Source of the DNA: Pelagerythrobacter marensis
GTDB taxonomy: Bacteria; Pseudomonadota; Alphaproteobacteria; Sphingomonadales; Sphingomonadaceae
DNA length: 64,000 nt
Direction of reading: 5' to 3'
Assembly: GCF_001028625.1 (NCBI RefSeq)
Contig: NZ_CP011805.1
Location: forward strand, 1,426,001-1,490,000
This document shows positions 41,830 to 50,403 of the stretch, one piece after another; the stretch's first letter is position 1; the number at the start of each line of letters is the position of its first letter. The position numbers and the translations under genes were made by a program. The notes below the pieces were generated by a model. It had not been told where the DNA came from, did not search any database, and saw only the letters and a list, made by a program, of their open reading frames with translations.

Positions 41830-42480
41830 TCAAAAATCTACGCGCAAGGGGGGAGGCTGCTTGTCGAAAGCTTCAGCCGCGAAGGCGCCACCACGTTCGA
41901 CCCAGTGAAGAAAAAGGTGGGCAGACCACCGGTTCGGATTGGGGGCGGTGCGTCCATGATGGTGGTGCACCCCCTTGTAAAGCACGGCATCGCCCGGAGA
42001 CATGTCGATTGCGACCGGATCTTCACCTTCCGCGAACGAGGAGTCGGCCCGAGCATACGGTTCGCTGATCGGCTTGCGTGAAATCTCGAGCGGCCAAAGT
42101 TTGTCATTGGCATAGCCGAGTGTGAGCGACAGGCTGTGCTCGCAGGCCGGGCGATCCCCGTGCACGAGGCAGACATCACCGGAACCGTAAAGCCGGAAAT
42201 AGCAATATGTCGGCAGCAACGGAACGCCCACTTCGCCTTGAATCGCAGCAGTAAGGCCCCAGTGGAACGTCGCGAAGAGCGGATAGTGATGGCCGTAAAT
42301 TTCAACCGCCGGTCGCACCAGCAATGGCCCATCCTGGCGAAGGCGCGCGAGATCAACATTCTGCCGGCCAAAGTCCGTCTTCATGCGCGCCAACAGGCCG
42401 TTCGCCACTTCGCGCGAGATTATGCTCTCTATCAACCGGTAGCCGTCGCGATGATAATCTCCGAAGCGCGTCTCAGTCAC
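41830..42480 (-). CDS. Putative Fe(II)/2-oxoglutarate-type oxygenase
   Basis: A 216-residue soluble protein of uncertain family. LVHGDRPACEHSLSLTLGY offers an H-x-D pair, and MSPGDAVLYKGVHHHHGRTAP offers the distal histidine and an arginine that could bind the 2-oxoglutarate carboxylate, the order of a jelly-roll oxygenase. Four successive histidines (HHHH) are unusual. The GTG start overlaps the TGA of the alpha/beta-hydrolase gene (GTGA) with a ribosome site aggagag, so the two are coupled. Codon use is visibly less GC-biased than in ligA next door, hinting at later arrival. Confidence 0.55.
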   Translation of the reverse strand: MTETRFGDYHRDGYRLIESIISREVANGLLARMKTDFGRQNVDLARLRQDGPLLVRPAVEIYGHHYPLFATFHWGLTAAIQGEVGVPLLPTYCYFRLYGSGDVCLVHGDRPACEHSLSLTLGYANDKLWPLEISRKPISEPYARADSSFAEGEDPVAIDMSPGDAVLYKGVHHHHGRTAPNPNRWSAHLFLHWVERGGAFAAEAFDKQPPPLRVDF

Positions 42481-43394
42481 AGTGTCTCTCCTGCCGGGTT
42501 CCATCCCCGCAGAACCTTCAGCATCGCCGGCTCGTTGGCGCGATAGGCGTCGGCGCCCGGCGTCAGGATATCGAAATGGCTGGCCTGCGGATTTGCGCGG
42601 ATTTCCAGCCGCGTGCCGCCAGCGCGGATAGCCTCCTGCGCTGCGGTGGGCGCGGCGGGCAGCACGGCCTGGACGAACAGCAGTTCCTCCAGCGCGAGCG
42701 GCGCGGCGCCAAGCGCGCCATAGCGATCCGGCTGCGCCGCCGGGTCCCCGCCCATGAACGGATCGACCGCGGAAAATTCGCACAGGGCATCGAAAGCCGC
42801 ACGCTCCGCCCCGACGTCTGCCGGGCCGTCGAGCACGATCGCTGCGCGCACCGCCAGCGGGTCGCGCGGGCCCAGCGGGCCGCGATCGTCCTGCCGTTGC
42901 GCCAGCCACTGCGCCGGCAGGGCGCCCGCCGAATGGCCGACCAGCGTGATGCGCGCGGGATCGACCGGGTAATCGGCGACCACGCGGTTCAACAGCTCGC
43001 CCGCCGCCGCCCAGTCCGCGAACGAACCGGGCCAGCCGCCGCCATCGCCCACTTCGCGGTAATCGACGTTGATTGTGGCGATGCCGAGGTTCTGCCACCG
43101 GGTCGCCAGCGGGGCCATGTAGGCCTGATTGGCGATCCCCGCCTTCCAGCAGCCGCCGTGGAAAATCACCGCCAGCGGAAACGGTCCGTCCCCTTCCGGC
43201 AGACGCAATTCGGCAAAGCCGCGCGGGTGATCGGCATAGCGCAGCACGGCGTCGGGCCGCGACGGCGCGAGATGCGCGTCGGTGCCGAACCGGTCGCCGC
43301 TCGCCACGGGAACGGACGCGTCGGGCGCGCCCTCGGGAACCGGTTGACACCCTGCCGCCATCAGCAATGCCCCTCCGAGAACCGCATACCTCAC
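42477..43394 (-). CDS. Alpha/beta-hydrolase lipoprotein
   Basis: A 305-residue exported hydrolase. The signal peptide ends LMAAGC (Cys16), a lipobox. The oxyanion motif is VIFHGGCWKAG and the nucleophile elbow is ITLVGHSAGALPAQW, as in the hormone-sensitive-lipase/BD-FAE-like esterases; the catalytic His is likely in NPQASHFDI. Substrate unknown. It overlaps recN upstream by 4 bp and the oxygenase-like gene downstream by 4 bp, forming recN > hydrolase > oxygenase > ligA. Confidence 0.83.
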   Translation of the reverse strand: MRYAVLGGALLMAAGCQPVPEGAPDASVPVASGDRFGTDAHLAPSRPDAVLRYADHPRGFAELRLPEGDGPFPLAVIFHGGCWKAGIANQAYMAPLATRWQNLGIATINVDYREVGDGGGWPGSFADWAAAGELLNRVVADYPVDPARITLVGHSAGALPAQWLAQRQDDRGPLGPRDPLAVRAAIVLDGPADVGAERAAFDALCEFSAVDPFMGGDPAAQPDRYGALGAAPLALEELLFVQAVLPAAPTAAQEAIRAGGTRLEIRANPQASHFDILTPGADAYRANEPAMLKVLRGWNPAGETL

Positions 43395-45055
43395 ACCCCC
43401 TCCAGCAGGCGGTCGGCCTGCGCGCGGGCTTCGGGCGTGACTTCGGCGCCGGACAGCATCCGGGCGATTTCTTCCTGCCGCTCGCCTTCGTCAAGCAGGC
43501 GGACGGAGGTTTTCGTGACCGTGCCCTCGCTCGACTTGGCAATCAGGTAGTGCGTGCGCCCGCGCGCGGCGACTTGCGGGCTATGGGTCACCGCCAGCAA
43601 TTGCCCGTCGCCCGCCAACCGGGCCAGCCGTTCGCCGATCGCGCTGGCAACCGCGCCGCCGACGCCGCGGTCGATCTCGTCGAAAATCACCGTCGCCGCC
43701 CCGCCCTGTTCGGCCAGTGCGACCTTGAGCGCGAGGATGAAGCGCGACAGTTCGCCCCCGCTGGCGATCTTGGCCAGGGGCGCGAAATCGGCGCCGGGAT
43801 TGGTCGCGATCAGAAATTCGACGCTGTCGCTGCCATGCGGGCCCCAGCGGTCTTCGGCCAGAGGCTCGACCGCAGTGCGGAACCGCGCGGCATCCAGCTT
43901 CAGCGGGGCGAGTTCGCCTGCCACCGCCGCATCCAGCCCGGCCGCGGCCTCCACCCGCCTATCGTGCAGCGCCTCTGCCCGTTCGCGGTAATTCCGGCCG
44001 GCTTCCTTCGCCGCATCTTCCAGCGCGTCCAGCTCCGCCTCGCCGCCTTCAATCTTGTCCAGCGCGGCGCGAAATTCGCGCATCTTCCCGGGCAGTTCAT
44101 CCACTTCGCAGCGGTGCTTGCGGGCCAGGGCGCGCAAGTCGAACAGGCGGGTTTCGGCAGCTTCCAGCGCTGCCGGATCGTGGACCAGCGCCTCGGCCGC
44201 TTCCTCCAGCTTCGCTTCGGCCTCCCCCGCTTCGATCACCGCCCGGTCGAGCGCAGCGAGCGCTTCGGCCAGCAACGAATGTTCGGGCGCAATGCGGTCG
44301 AGCCGGCGCGCCGCCACCCGCAGCGATGCCAGCGGGGAATCGGACCCGTCCCACAAATGGCGCAGTTCCTCCAGATCGCCCGACAGGCGTTCGCCCTTCT
44401 GCATCGCCGCGCGCGCTTCGGCGAGGCGCGCCTCTTCCCCCGCCTGGGGTTCCAGAGCGGTCAGTTCGGCGAGATGGGCCAACAGCAGATCCTGATCGGC
44501 CTTCGCCTGTGCGATAGCCGCCCGCGCAGCATCCAGCCGTTCTTCGGCGGCGCGCAAGGTTTCCCATGCGGCGGCGATTCCGGCGGTATCGGCCCCGGCA
44601 TAGCGATCGAGCAAGGCGCGGTGCCCTCGCGGATTGACCAGTCCCCTGTCATCGTGCTGCCCGTGCAGTTCGACCAGCGCGGGCGCGAGAGCGCGCAGCA
44701 GTGCCACGCTGGCAGGCTGATCGTTGACGAAAGCCTTGCTGCCCCCGTCCGCCCGCACCTGGCGGCGGATCATCAGCGGTTCGCCCGGTTCGATCGTAAT
44801 GTCCGCATCGTCCAGCGTTTCCACGACAGGCGCGGGAAGCTGCGCGAATTCGAAACTAGCGGTAACACTCGCCCGATCCGCCCCGGCCCGCACCAGCATC
44901 GTTTCCGCGCGGTTTCCCAGCACGAGGCCGAGCGCATCGAGCAGGATCGATTTGCCCGCCCCCGTCTCGCCCGTCAGCACGCCAAGGCCGCGCCCGAAAT
45001 CGAGATCGAGCGCCTCGATCAGCACGACATTGCGGATGGACAGGCGGGTCAGCAT
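43391..45055 (-). CDS. recN: DNA repair protein RecN
   Basis: A 554-residue SMC-like ATPase for double-strand-break repair. It begins MLTRLSIRNVVLIEALDLDF with Walker A GETGAGKSILLDALGLVL, has a central coiled coil, the ABC signature KIASGGELSRFILALKV, and Walker B VIFDEIDRGVGG. Length is normal. It lies 76 bp downstream of bamD, a neighbour pair conserved in alphaproteobacteria. Confidence 0.97.
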   Translation of the reverse strand: MLTRLSIRNVVLIEALDLDFGRGLGVLTGETGAGKSILLDALGLVLGNRAETMLVRAGADRASVTASFEFAQLPAPVVETLDDADITIEPGEPLMIRRQVRADGGSKAFVNDQPASVALLRALAPALVELHGQHDDRGLVNPRGHRALLDRYAGADTAGIAAAWETLRAAEERLDAARAAIAQAKADQDLLLAHLAELTALEPQAGEEARLAEARAAMQKGERLSGDLEELRHLWDGSDSPLASLRVAARRLDRIAPEHSLLAEALAALDRAVIEAGEAEAKLEEAAEALVHDPAALEAAETRLFDLRALARKHRCEVDELPGKMREFRAALDKIEGGEAELDALEDAAKEAGRNYRERAEALHDRRVEAAAGLDAAVAGELAPLKLDAARFRTAVEPLAEDRWGPHGSDSVEFLIATNPGADFAPLAKIASGGELSRFILALKVALAEQGGAATVIFDEIDRGVGGAVASAIGERLARLAGDGQLLAVTHSPQVAARGRTHYLIAKSSEGTVTKTSVRLLDEGERQEEIARMLSGAEVTPEARAQADRLLEGV

Positions 45056-45130
45056 ATCTGACCCGATTCCCTAGCCGGATTGGTGTTGCACGTCACCAAC
45101 CGCGGCAAGGCTTGCAAACAGAATTGAAAA

Positions 45131-45934
45131 TCAGCTCGCGGTAACGCCGCTGGCGTGGTCCTGCACCAGCTCGTAAGCCTTCTCGTACCACTCGTTGCCC
45201 GGATAGTTGGCCCCCAGGACGGCGGTGTATTTCACCGCTTCTTGAGGAACGCCGAGGGCCAGACTGGTTTCGGTGAGGCGATAGAGCGCCTCGGGCGTGT
45301 GGCTGGTGGTCTGGAAATTTTCCACCACGTTCTGGAACCGGATCTGCGCCGCCAGCCATTTGCCGCTGCGTTCGTAGAAACGGCCGATCTCCATTTCCTT
45401 GCCCGCAAGGTGATCGTTGACGAGGTCGAGCTTCAGCCGCGCGTCGGACGCATATTCGGTCTGCGGGAAACGACGGATGATTTCGTTCAGCGCGGTGCGC
45501 GCCTGATCGGTGATCGCCTGGTCGCGGTGAACGTCGCTGATCTGCTCGTAATAACTGAGCGCGATCAGATAGTAGGCGTAAGGCGCATCCTTGTTGCCCG
45601 GATGGATCGAGAGGAAGCGCTGCGCGCTCTGGATCGCCTTGTTGTAATCGCGCGCGACGTAATAGCTGAAGCTGCTCATCAGCTGTGCCCGGCGGGCCCA
45701 GGGTGAATAAGGGTGCTGACGCTCAACCTCGTCAAACAGCGCGGCCGCAAACTTCGCATTGCCGGAATCGAGCCGACGCTTCGCTTCGGAATAGAGCGTT
45801 TCGACGTCGCGTGCGACATAGGCCGTGTCTTCGGGCCCGCCGGAGCGCCCCGCACAACCGGTGGTGAACAGGGCGGCCGCAGATGCGGTAACGGCCAGAG
45901 CGAGCTTGAGCGGCGAACGCGAGCGATTGATCAT
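45131..45934 (-). CDS. bamD: Outer membrane assembly lipoprotein BamD
   Basis: A 267-residue essential lipoprotein of the beta-barrel assembly machine. The lipobox is ALFTTGCAG with Cys27. Five TPR-like repeats follow: LYSEAKRRLDSGNAKFAAALFDEVERQHPYSPWARRAQ, then SAQRFLSIHPGNKDAPYAYYLIALSYYEQ, and RRFPQTEYASDARLKLDLVNDHLAGKEMEIGRFY, the classic BamD core. It acts on the periplasmic face of the outer membrane with BamA. Confidence 0.96.
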   Translation of the reverse strand: MINRSRSPLKLALAVTASAAALFTTGCAGRSGGPEDTAYVARDVETLYSEAKRRLDSGNAKFAAALFDEVERQHPYSPWARRAQLMSSFSYYVARDYNKAIQSAQRFLSIHPGNKDAPYAYYLIALSYYEQISDVHRDQAITDQARTALNEIIRRFPQTEYASDARLKLDLVNDHLAGKEMEIGRFYERSGKWLAAQIRFQNVVENFQTTSHTPEALYRLTETSLALGVPQEAVKYTAVLGANYPGNEWYEKAYELVQDHASGVTAS

Positions 45935-46017
45935 GGACCGGGCCTATAACCCCGCCCTCGCTGAACGCCAAGTGAAGTTGGCGCAACCGAAAGCGGGTGC
46001 GATCGGGCCGTGTCCGA

Positions 46018-47178
46018 TCAGGAAGGGGTCATCCCCTCCGGTGCGTCCCACAGCAGGTGCCGGTTTTCCAGCATGACGAGATTGTTCGACCGAATGACCT
46101 CGCCCTTGGTCTTGTAACCCAGAAGCTGTTCTTCCGGCGTATCGGGATTGAAGGTCATCACGCGAATTTCTTCCGACGTGAAATCGCTCAGCCCCCGTGC
46201 GCGCTCCACCCCTTCGCTGTCGTAAAGGTGCAGAACATCGCCGCGCGTGAAATCGCCGTCCATCGCCAGGATATCCTCGCGCCGGATCGAACGCTTTTCG
46301 TCGACCAGCGCATCGGCCAGCTCTTTCGAGATTTCGATGCTGCCTGCCATCTGGAGGCGATTGGCAATCCAGCTGTCCTTGCCCGACAAAGGCTTGGGAT
46401 GCGGCAGGCATTTCGTGCAGCGCCGTTCCCCGCTGAGGACGGCCGATAGCGGACGCTCGTGCTCGCCATTGGCGATATAGGTCGTGCACCCTGCTTCCTG
46501 CGCCATGTTGGCGGCTTTCAGCTTGGTGGTCATGCCGCCGGTGCCCAGCGTGCTCTTGCCGGTGGTGGCTTCCATATATTCGCCGACGTCGCCGACCTCT
46601 TCCACCAGCTTGGCAGCCGGATCGTCGGGATTCCGGTCGTACAGCCCCTCGACGCAAGTCAGGATGACAAATTCCTTCGCCCCCACCATCTGCGCCACTT
46701 TCGCGGCCAGGCGATCGTTGTCGCCGACACGGATTTCCTCCGTCGTGATCGAATCGTTTTCGTTCACGATCGGCACGACGCCCGCTTCCAGCAGGCGGTG
46801 GACCGTGTTGCGGGTGTTGAGGAACCGGCGATGATGTTCGAAATCGCCCAGCGTCAGCAGGACCTGCGCAATCTCGAAACCGTATTCGTGCCCCACTTGC
46901 TTGTAGGCATTAAGCAGCAGCGGCATGCCGCAGGCGGCAGCGGCCTGCTTGTCGCTCACCCCGGCGGTTTCGGGCGTTTCCCCGACTGTCCGCAAGCCCA
47001 ATGCCACTGCGCCGGACGAGCACAGGATCACGTTGCACCCCTCGCTCCGCAATTGCGCCACGTCTTCGAGCAGGCGCTGTATGAAGCTGAAGCGGGGGGT
47101 GAGCAGGTCGGGGTTCGCGAGGAGCGCGGAACCAATCTTGACGACGATGCTTCGATTCTCAGCCACAAAAAAATCCAT
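46018..47178 (-). CDS. proB: Glutamate 5-kinase
   Basis: A 386-residue enzyme for the first step of proline synthesis. The kinase domain shows IVVKIGSALLANPD, CSSGAVALGLRTVG, PIVNENDSI and GTGGMTTKLKAANMAQEAG; the C-terminal part from about residue 290 is a PUA domain. The ATG at 47178 is preferred over a TTG three codons earlier. It is divergent from proC across a 164-bp AT-rich gap with a long nested palindrome, unlike the usual proBA operon. Confidence 0.95.
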   Translation of the reverse strand: MDFFVAENRSIVVKIGSALLANPDLLTPRFSFIQRLLEDVAQLRSEGCNVILCSSGAVALGLRTVGETPETAGVSDKQAAAACGMPLLLNAYKQVGHEYGFEIAQVLLTLGDFEHHRRFLNTRNTVHRLLEAGVVPIVNENDSITTEEIRVGDNDRLAAKVAQMVGAKEFVILTCVEGLYDRNPDDPAAKLVEEVGDVGEYMEATTGKSTLGTGGMTTKLKAANMAQEAGCTTYIANGEHERPLSAVLSGERRCTKCLPHPKPLSGKDSWIANRLQMAGSIEISKELADALVDEKRSIRREDILAMDGDFTRGDVLHLYDSEGVERARGLSDFTSEEIRVMTFNPDTPEEQLLGYKTKGEVIRSNNLVMLENRHLLWDAPEGMTPS

Positions 47179-47245
47179 TTCTTGCAATTTTCCCGACGCT
47201 ATCTAGGTAGGAATTGTGCAACGCACAACCGTGGACACGCCAGAA

Positions 47246-47299
47246 AATTTATACTTTCATAAACTTTCGTCACACTGATGAAAAGTTCAAGTATAAATT
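47246..47299. promoter_or_regulatory. Nested palindrome between divergent proB and proC
   Basis: Perfect 11-bp outer arms AATTTATACTT (47246-47256) and AAGTATAAATT (47289-47299) enclose a second imperfect pair, AAACTTTCGTCA and TGATGAAAAGTT. A further TATACTT lies at about 47315-47321. The region is strongly AT-rich against the GC-rich neighbours. It probably holds both promoters and binding sites for a shared regulator of proline synthesis. Confidence 0.5.
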
Positions 47300-47342
47300 G
47301 ATTTAGAATTGTTGAATATACTTTGCTTAAGAGGGCCAAAGC

Positions 47343-48131
47343 TTGAAGACCAAAAACATCCTCATGATCGGCTGCGGAAAAATGGGCGGCGCCTTGCTGG
47401 AACACTGGATGTCGGGCGGCGATAACTTTACTATTGTTGATCCGGCACTTGGTCAGGTCCCCGCCCCCGCCCAACTGGTGGCTGACGCGGGCGAGCTGGG
47501 CGAGAACAGCTACGATGTGATCGTGGTCGCCATCAAGCCGCAGATGATCGCCGACATCATGCCGGCCCATGCCGATCGCCTGGCGCCGGGCGGCTACGTG
47601 CTTTCGATCGCCGCCGGCTGTTCGGCAGAACGCATTTCGAACGCCATGAACGGTGCCCCGGTCATACGGGTCATGCCGAACCTGCCCGCCGCGGTCGGCC
47701 AGGGGGTCAGCGGCATCTGTCCCGCCCCGGGGGTTGGCGACGATCAGCGCGCCCATGCCGAGGCAATGATGGCCCGCACCGGCACCGCGATAACGGTCGA
47801 CAGCGAGGACAAGCTCGATCGCGTAACCGCGGTTGCAGGGTCGGGGCCGGGATATGTGTTCGAGATCGCACGCGCCTATGTTGCCGCGGCGCAGGATCTC
47901 GGCTTCTCGCAGGAAGAAGCGCGCGCAATGGTGCTCGGCACGATGGCCGGAACGGTCGCGATGGCGGAAGCCGACGAGGATGGCGATCTGGAAACCTTGC
48001 GCAATTCGGTGACCAGCAAGGGCGGAACCACCGCCGCCGGGCTCAATGCGCTCAACGGCGACGAGACTTTGACGCGCCTGATGCGATCCACGCTGCAGGC
48101 GGCTTACGACCGGGCGGTAGAGCTGCGCTGA
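47343..48131 (+). CDS. proC: Pyrroline-5-carboxylate reductase
   Basis: A 262-residue NAD(P)H enzyme for the last step of proline synthesis. The cofactor motif is ILMIGCGKMGGALLEHW; then VVAIKPQM, VIRVMPNLPAAVGQGVSG, and the active-site stretch TAVAGSGPGYVFEIARAYV followed by SKGGTTAAGLNAL. The start is TTG at 47343, with ribosome site agaggg 9 bp before; the next in-frame ATG (47364) would cut the first beta strand. A 45-bp gap leads to proA, so the two are probably co-transcribed. Confidence 0.94.
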   Translation: MKTKNILMIGCGKMGGALLEHWMSGGDNFTIVDPALGQVPAPAQLVADAGELGENSYDVIVVAIKPQMIADIMPAHADRLAPGGYVLSIAAGCSAERISNAMNGAPVIRVMPNLPAAVGQGVSGICPAPGVGDDQRAHAEAMMARTGTAITVDSEDKLDRVTAVAGSGPGYVFEIARAYVAAAQDLGFSQEEARAMVLGTMAGTVAMAEADEDGDLETLRNSVTSKGGTTAAGLNALNGDETLTRLMRSTLQAAYDRAVELR

Positions 48132-48176
48132 CACTGCGCCGTTCCCGCCGTTAACACGAACGTGTATGAGGACATT

Positions 48177-49442
48177 ATGAACGATCAGGCTTTGGACCCG
48201 CAAATTCACATTCACGAACTGGGCAGCCGCGCGCGCGAAGCGGCCCGGGGGCTGATATCGGCCAGCACGGAGGCGAAGAACACCGCCCTGCGCGAAGCGG
48301 CCAAGGCCTTGCGCGCAGGTTCCGCCGCGCTGATCGCGGCAAACCAGGAAGACGTCGCCAGCGTCGAAGGCAAGAAGCCCGACAGCTTCGTCGATCGTCT
48401 GCGCCTGACCGAAGACCGGATCGAGGGGATGGCGACCGCGCTTGAGGAAATCGCCGAGCTTCCCGATCCCGTCGGTCGCCAGCTCGCACAGTTCGACCGG
48501 CCCAACGGGCTGAAGATCGAACGGGTCGCCGTGCCCATCGGCGTGATCGGCATGATCTACGAATCGCGCCCAAATGTCGGCGCAGACGCCAGCGCGCTGT
48601 GCCTCAAATCCGGCAATGCGATCATTCTGCGCGGCGGATCGGAAAGCCGCAATTCCACCCGCGAAATCGTGGCTGCGATGCGCGCCGGTCTGAAGGCGGC
48701 GGGCCTGCCCGAAGATGCGGTGCAGACGGTCCAGACCACTGACCGCGAGGCCGTTGCCGCTCTGCTGAAAGCGGACCAGTTCGTCGATCTCGTGATCCCG
48801 CGCGGCGGCCGCGGTTTGGTCGAACTGGTGCGCGATCAGGCCAGTGTGCCCACGCTGCTGCATCTGGACGGCAACTGCCACAGTTATGTGCACGAGGCGG
48901 CCGAAGTGGACGAAGCGGTCCAGATCATTCGCAATGCGAAGCTGCGCCGCACCGGCATCTGCGGCGCGACCGAAAGCATCGTGATCGACCGCAAAATCGC
49001 CGATCAGGTGGTGCCGAAACTGGCCGATGCGATGGCAGCGGACTGCGAATTGCGCGGGGACGAGGCGGCAGTCGCTCTCGACAACCGGATCAAGCCCGCG
49101 ACCGAGGAAGACTGGGATACCGAATATCTCGACCCCATCGCCAGCGTGAAGATCGTCGACGGGCTCGACGAAGGGATCGCCTGGGTCGATCGGCATTCCA
49201 GCCATCATACCGATGCCATCCTGACCGAGGATGCGGAGGCCGCGCGCCGGTTCATGACCGCGATCGACAGCGCGGTCGTGATGCACAACGCCTCCACCCA
49301 GTTTTCAGACGGGGGCGAATTCGGCATGGGCGCGGAAATCGGGATTGCGACCGGCAAGATGCACGCGCGTGGCCCTGTCGGGCTGGAGCAGCTCACCAGC
49401 TTCAAGTATCTCGTTCACGGCGACGGTCAGACGCGTCCCTGA
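48177..49442 (+). CDS. proA: Glutamate-5-semialdehyde dehydrogenase (gamma-glutamyl phosphate reductase)
   Basis: A 421-residue enzyme that reduces gamma-glutamyl phosphate in proline synthesis. It has IGVIGMIYESRPNVGADASALCLKSGNAIILRGG, LVIPRGGRGLVELV, LLHLDGNCHSYVHEAA and the active cysteine in LRRTGICGATES; GGEFGMGAEIGIATGKMHARGPVGLEQLTSFKY closes the protein. The ATG at 48177 with ribosome site gagga is better than the GTG at 48162. All three proline genes are thus within 3.5 kb, but proB is on the other strand. Confidence 0.97.
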   Translation: MNDQALDPQIHIHELGSRAREAARGLISASTEAKNTALREAAKALRAGSAALIAANQEDVASVEGKKPDSFVDRLRLTEDRIEGMATALEEIAELPDPVGRQLAQFDRPNGLKIERVAVPIGVIGMIYESRPNVGADASALCLKSGNAIILRGGSESRNSTREIVAAMRAGLKAAGLPEDAVQTVQTTDREAVAALLKADQFVDLVIPRGGRGLVELVRDQASVPTLLHLDGNCHSYVHEAAEVDEAVQIIRNAKLRRTGICGATESIVIDRKIADQVVPKLADAMAADCELRGDEAAVALDNRIKPATEEDWDTEYLDPIASVKIVDGLDEGIAWVDRHSSHHTDAILTEDAEAARRFMTAIDSAVVMHNASTQFSDGGEFGMGAEIGIATGKMHARGPVGLEQLTSFKYLVHGDGQTRP

Positions 49443-49519
49443 CCGGGGCATAGCCCACCCGCCACGCCGCGGGCCGTACGATTGCCTTGGACGGGCAATC
49501 GCGGTAATGGGCAGCTTCC

Positions 49520-49574
49520 TGCCCCGGCATCGGCGAAGCGCATGGCGCTTCGTTCGCCGGGGCACCGTTATTTT
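49520..49574 (+). terminator. Terminator after proCA
   Basis: A long two-part stem: TGCCCCGGC (49520-49528) pairs with GCCGGGGCA (49556-49564), and GCGAAGCGC pairs with GCGCTTCG inside it. CCGTTATTTT follows, a short T-rich run. It lies 78 bp after the proA stop and just before purC, so it should end the proline transcript. Confidence 0.6.
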
Positions 49575-49592
49575 GTGCGCTAGGAATTCCCC

Positions 49593-50396
49593 ATGCCCCG
49601 TCGCCGCCAGATCTACGAAGGCAAGGCCAAGATCCTTTACGAAGGGCCCGAACCGGGCACGCTGATCCAGTATTTCAAGGATGATGCGACTGCCTTCAAC
49701 GCCCAGAAGAAGGGCACGATCAACGGCAAGGGCGTGATCAACAATCGCATCAGCGAATATGTTTTCCTGCGCCTCGGCCATATCGGCATCCCGACCCACT
49801 TCATCCGGCGTCTCAACATGCGCGAACAGCTCGTTCGCCAGGCAGAGATCGTTCCGATCGAAGTGGTCGTGCGCAACGTCGCCGCCGGCAGCATCTCGAA
49901 GCGTCTCGGCATCGAGGAAGGCGAACCGCTACCGCACACGCTGATCGAATATTACTACAAGGACGATGGCCTCGGCGACCCGCTGATCGCGGAAGAGCAC
50001 ATCGCCTGCTTCAACTGGGCATCGAACGAGGAAATGCAGGATATTGCCAGCATGGCGATCCGCATCAACGATTTCCTCTGCGGCATGTTCGCGGCGATCA
50101 ACATTCGCCTGGTCGACTTCAAGCTCGAATTCGGGCGCATCTGGGATGGCGACTACAGCCGCCTGATCCTCGCCGACGAAATCAGCCCCGACGGCTGCCG
50201 CCTGTGGGACATGACCACGGGCGAGAAGCTGGACAAGGACCGTTTCCGGCGGGACCTGGGCGGCGAGGAAGACGCCTATCAGGAAGTCGCCCGCCGTCTC
50301 GGCCTGTTGCAGAACGAGGATAACGGCCCGGGCGAGGTCTTCGACCTGAATGCCCACCGCGGCAAGCTGCGCAGCCCGATCAAGCCGAAGAAGTAA
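49593..50396 (+). CDS. purC: Phosphoribosylaminoimidazole-succinocarboxamide synthase (SAICAR synthase)
   Basis: A 267-residue ATP-dependent enzyme of purine synthesis. IYEGKAKILYEGPEPGTLIQYFKDDATAFN opens the protein; NRLNMREQLVRQAEIVPIEVVVRNVAAGS-type RNVAAGSISKRLG and DGDYSRLILADEISPDGCRLWD follow, all diagnostic. Length matches the alphaproteobacterial type. purS and purQ lie 1 kb downstream, separated by an opposite-strand lipid kinase gene. Confidence 0.97.
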   Translation: MPRRRQIYEGKAKILYEGPEPGTLIQYFKDDATAFNAQKKGTINGKGVINNRISEYVFLRLGHIGIPTHFIRRLNMREQLVRQAEIVPIEVVVRNVAAGSISKRLGIEEGEPLPHTLIEYYYKDDGLGDPLIAEEHIACFNWASNEEMQDIASMAIRINDFLCGMFAAINIRLVDFKLEFGRIWDGDYSRLILADEISPDGCRLWDMTTGEKLDKDRFRRDLGGEEDAYQEVARRLGLLQNEDNGPGEVFDLNAHRGKLRSPIKPKK

Positions 50397-50403
50397 CCGG
50401 TCC

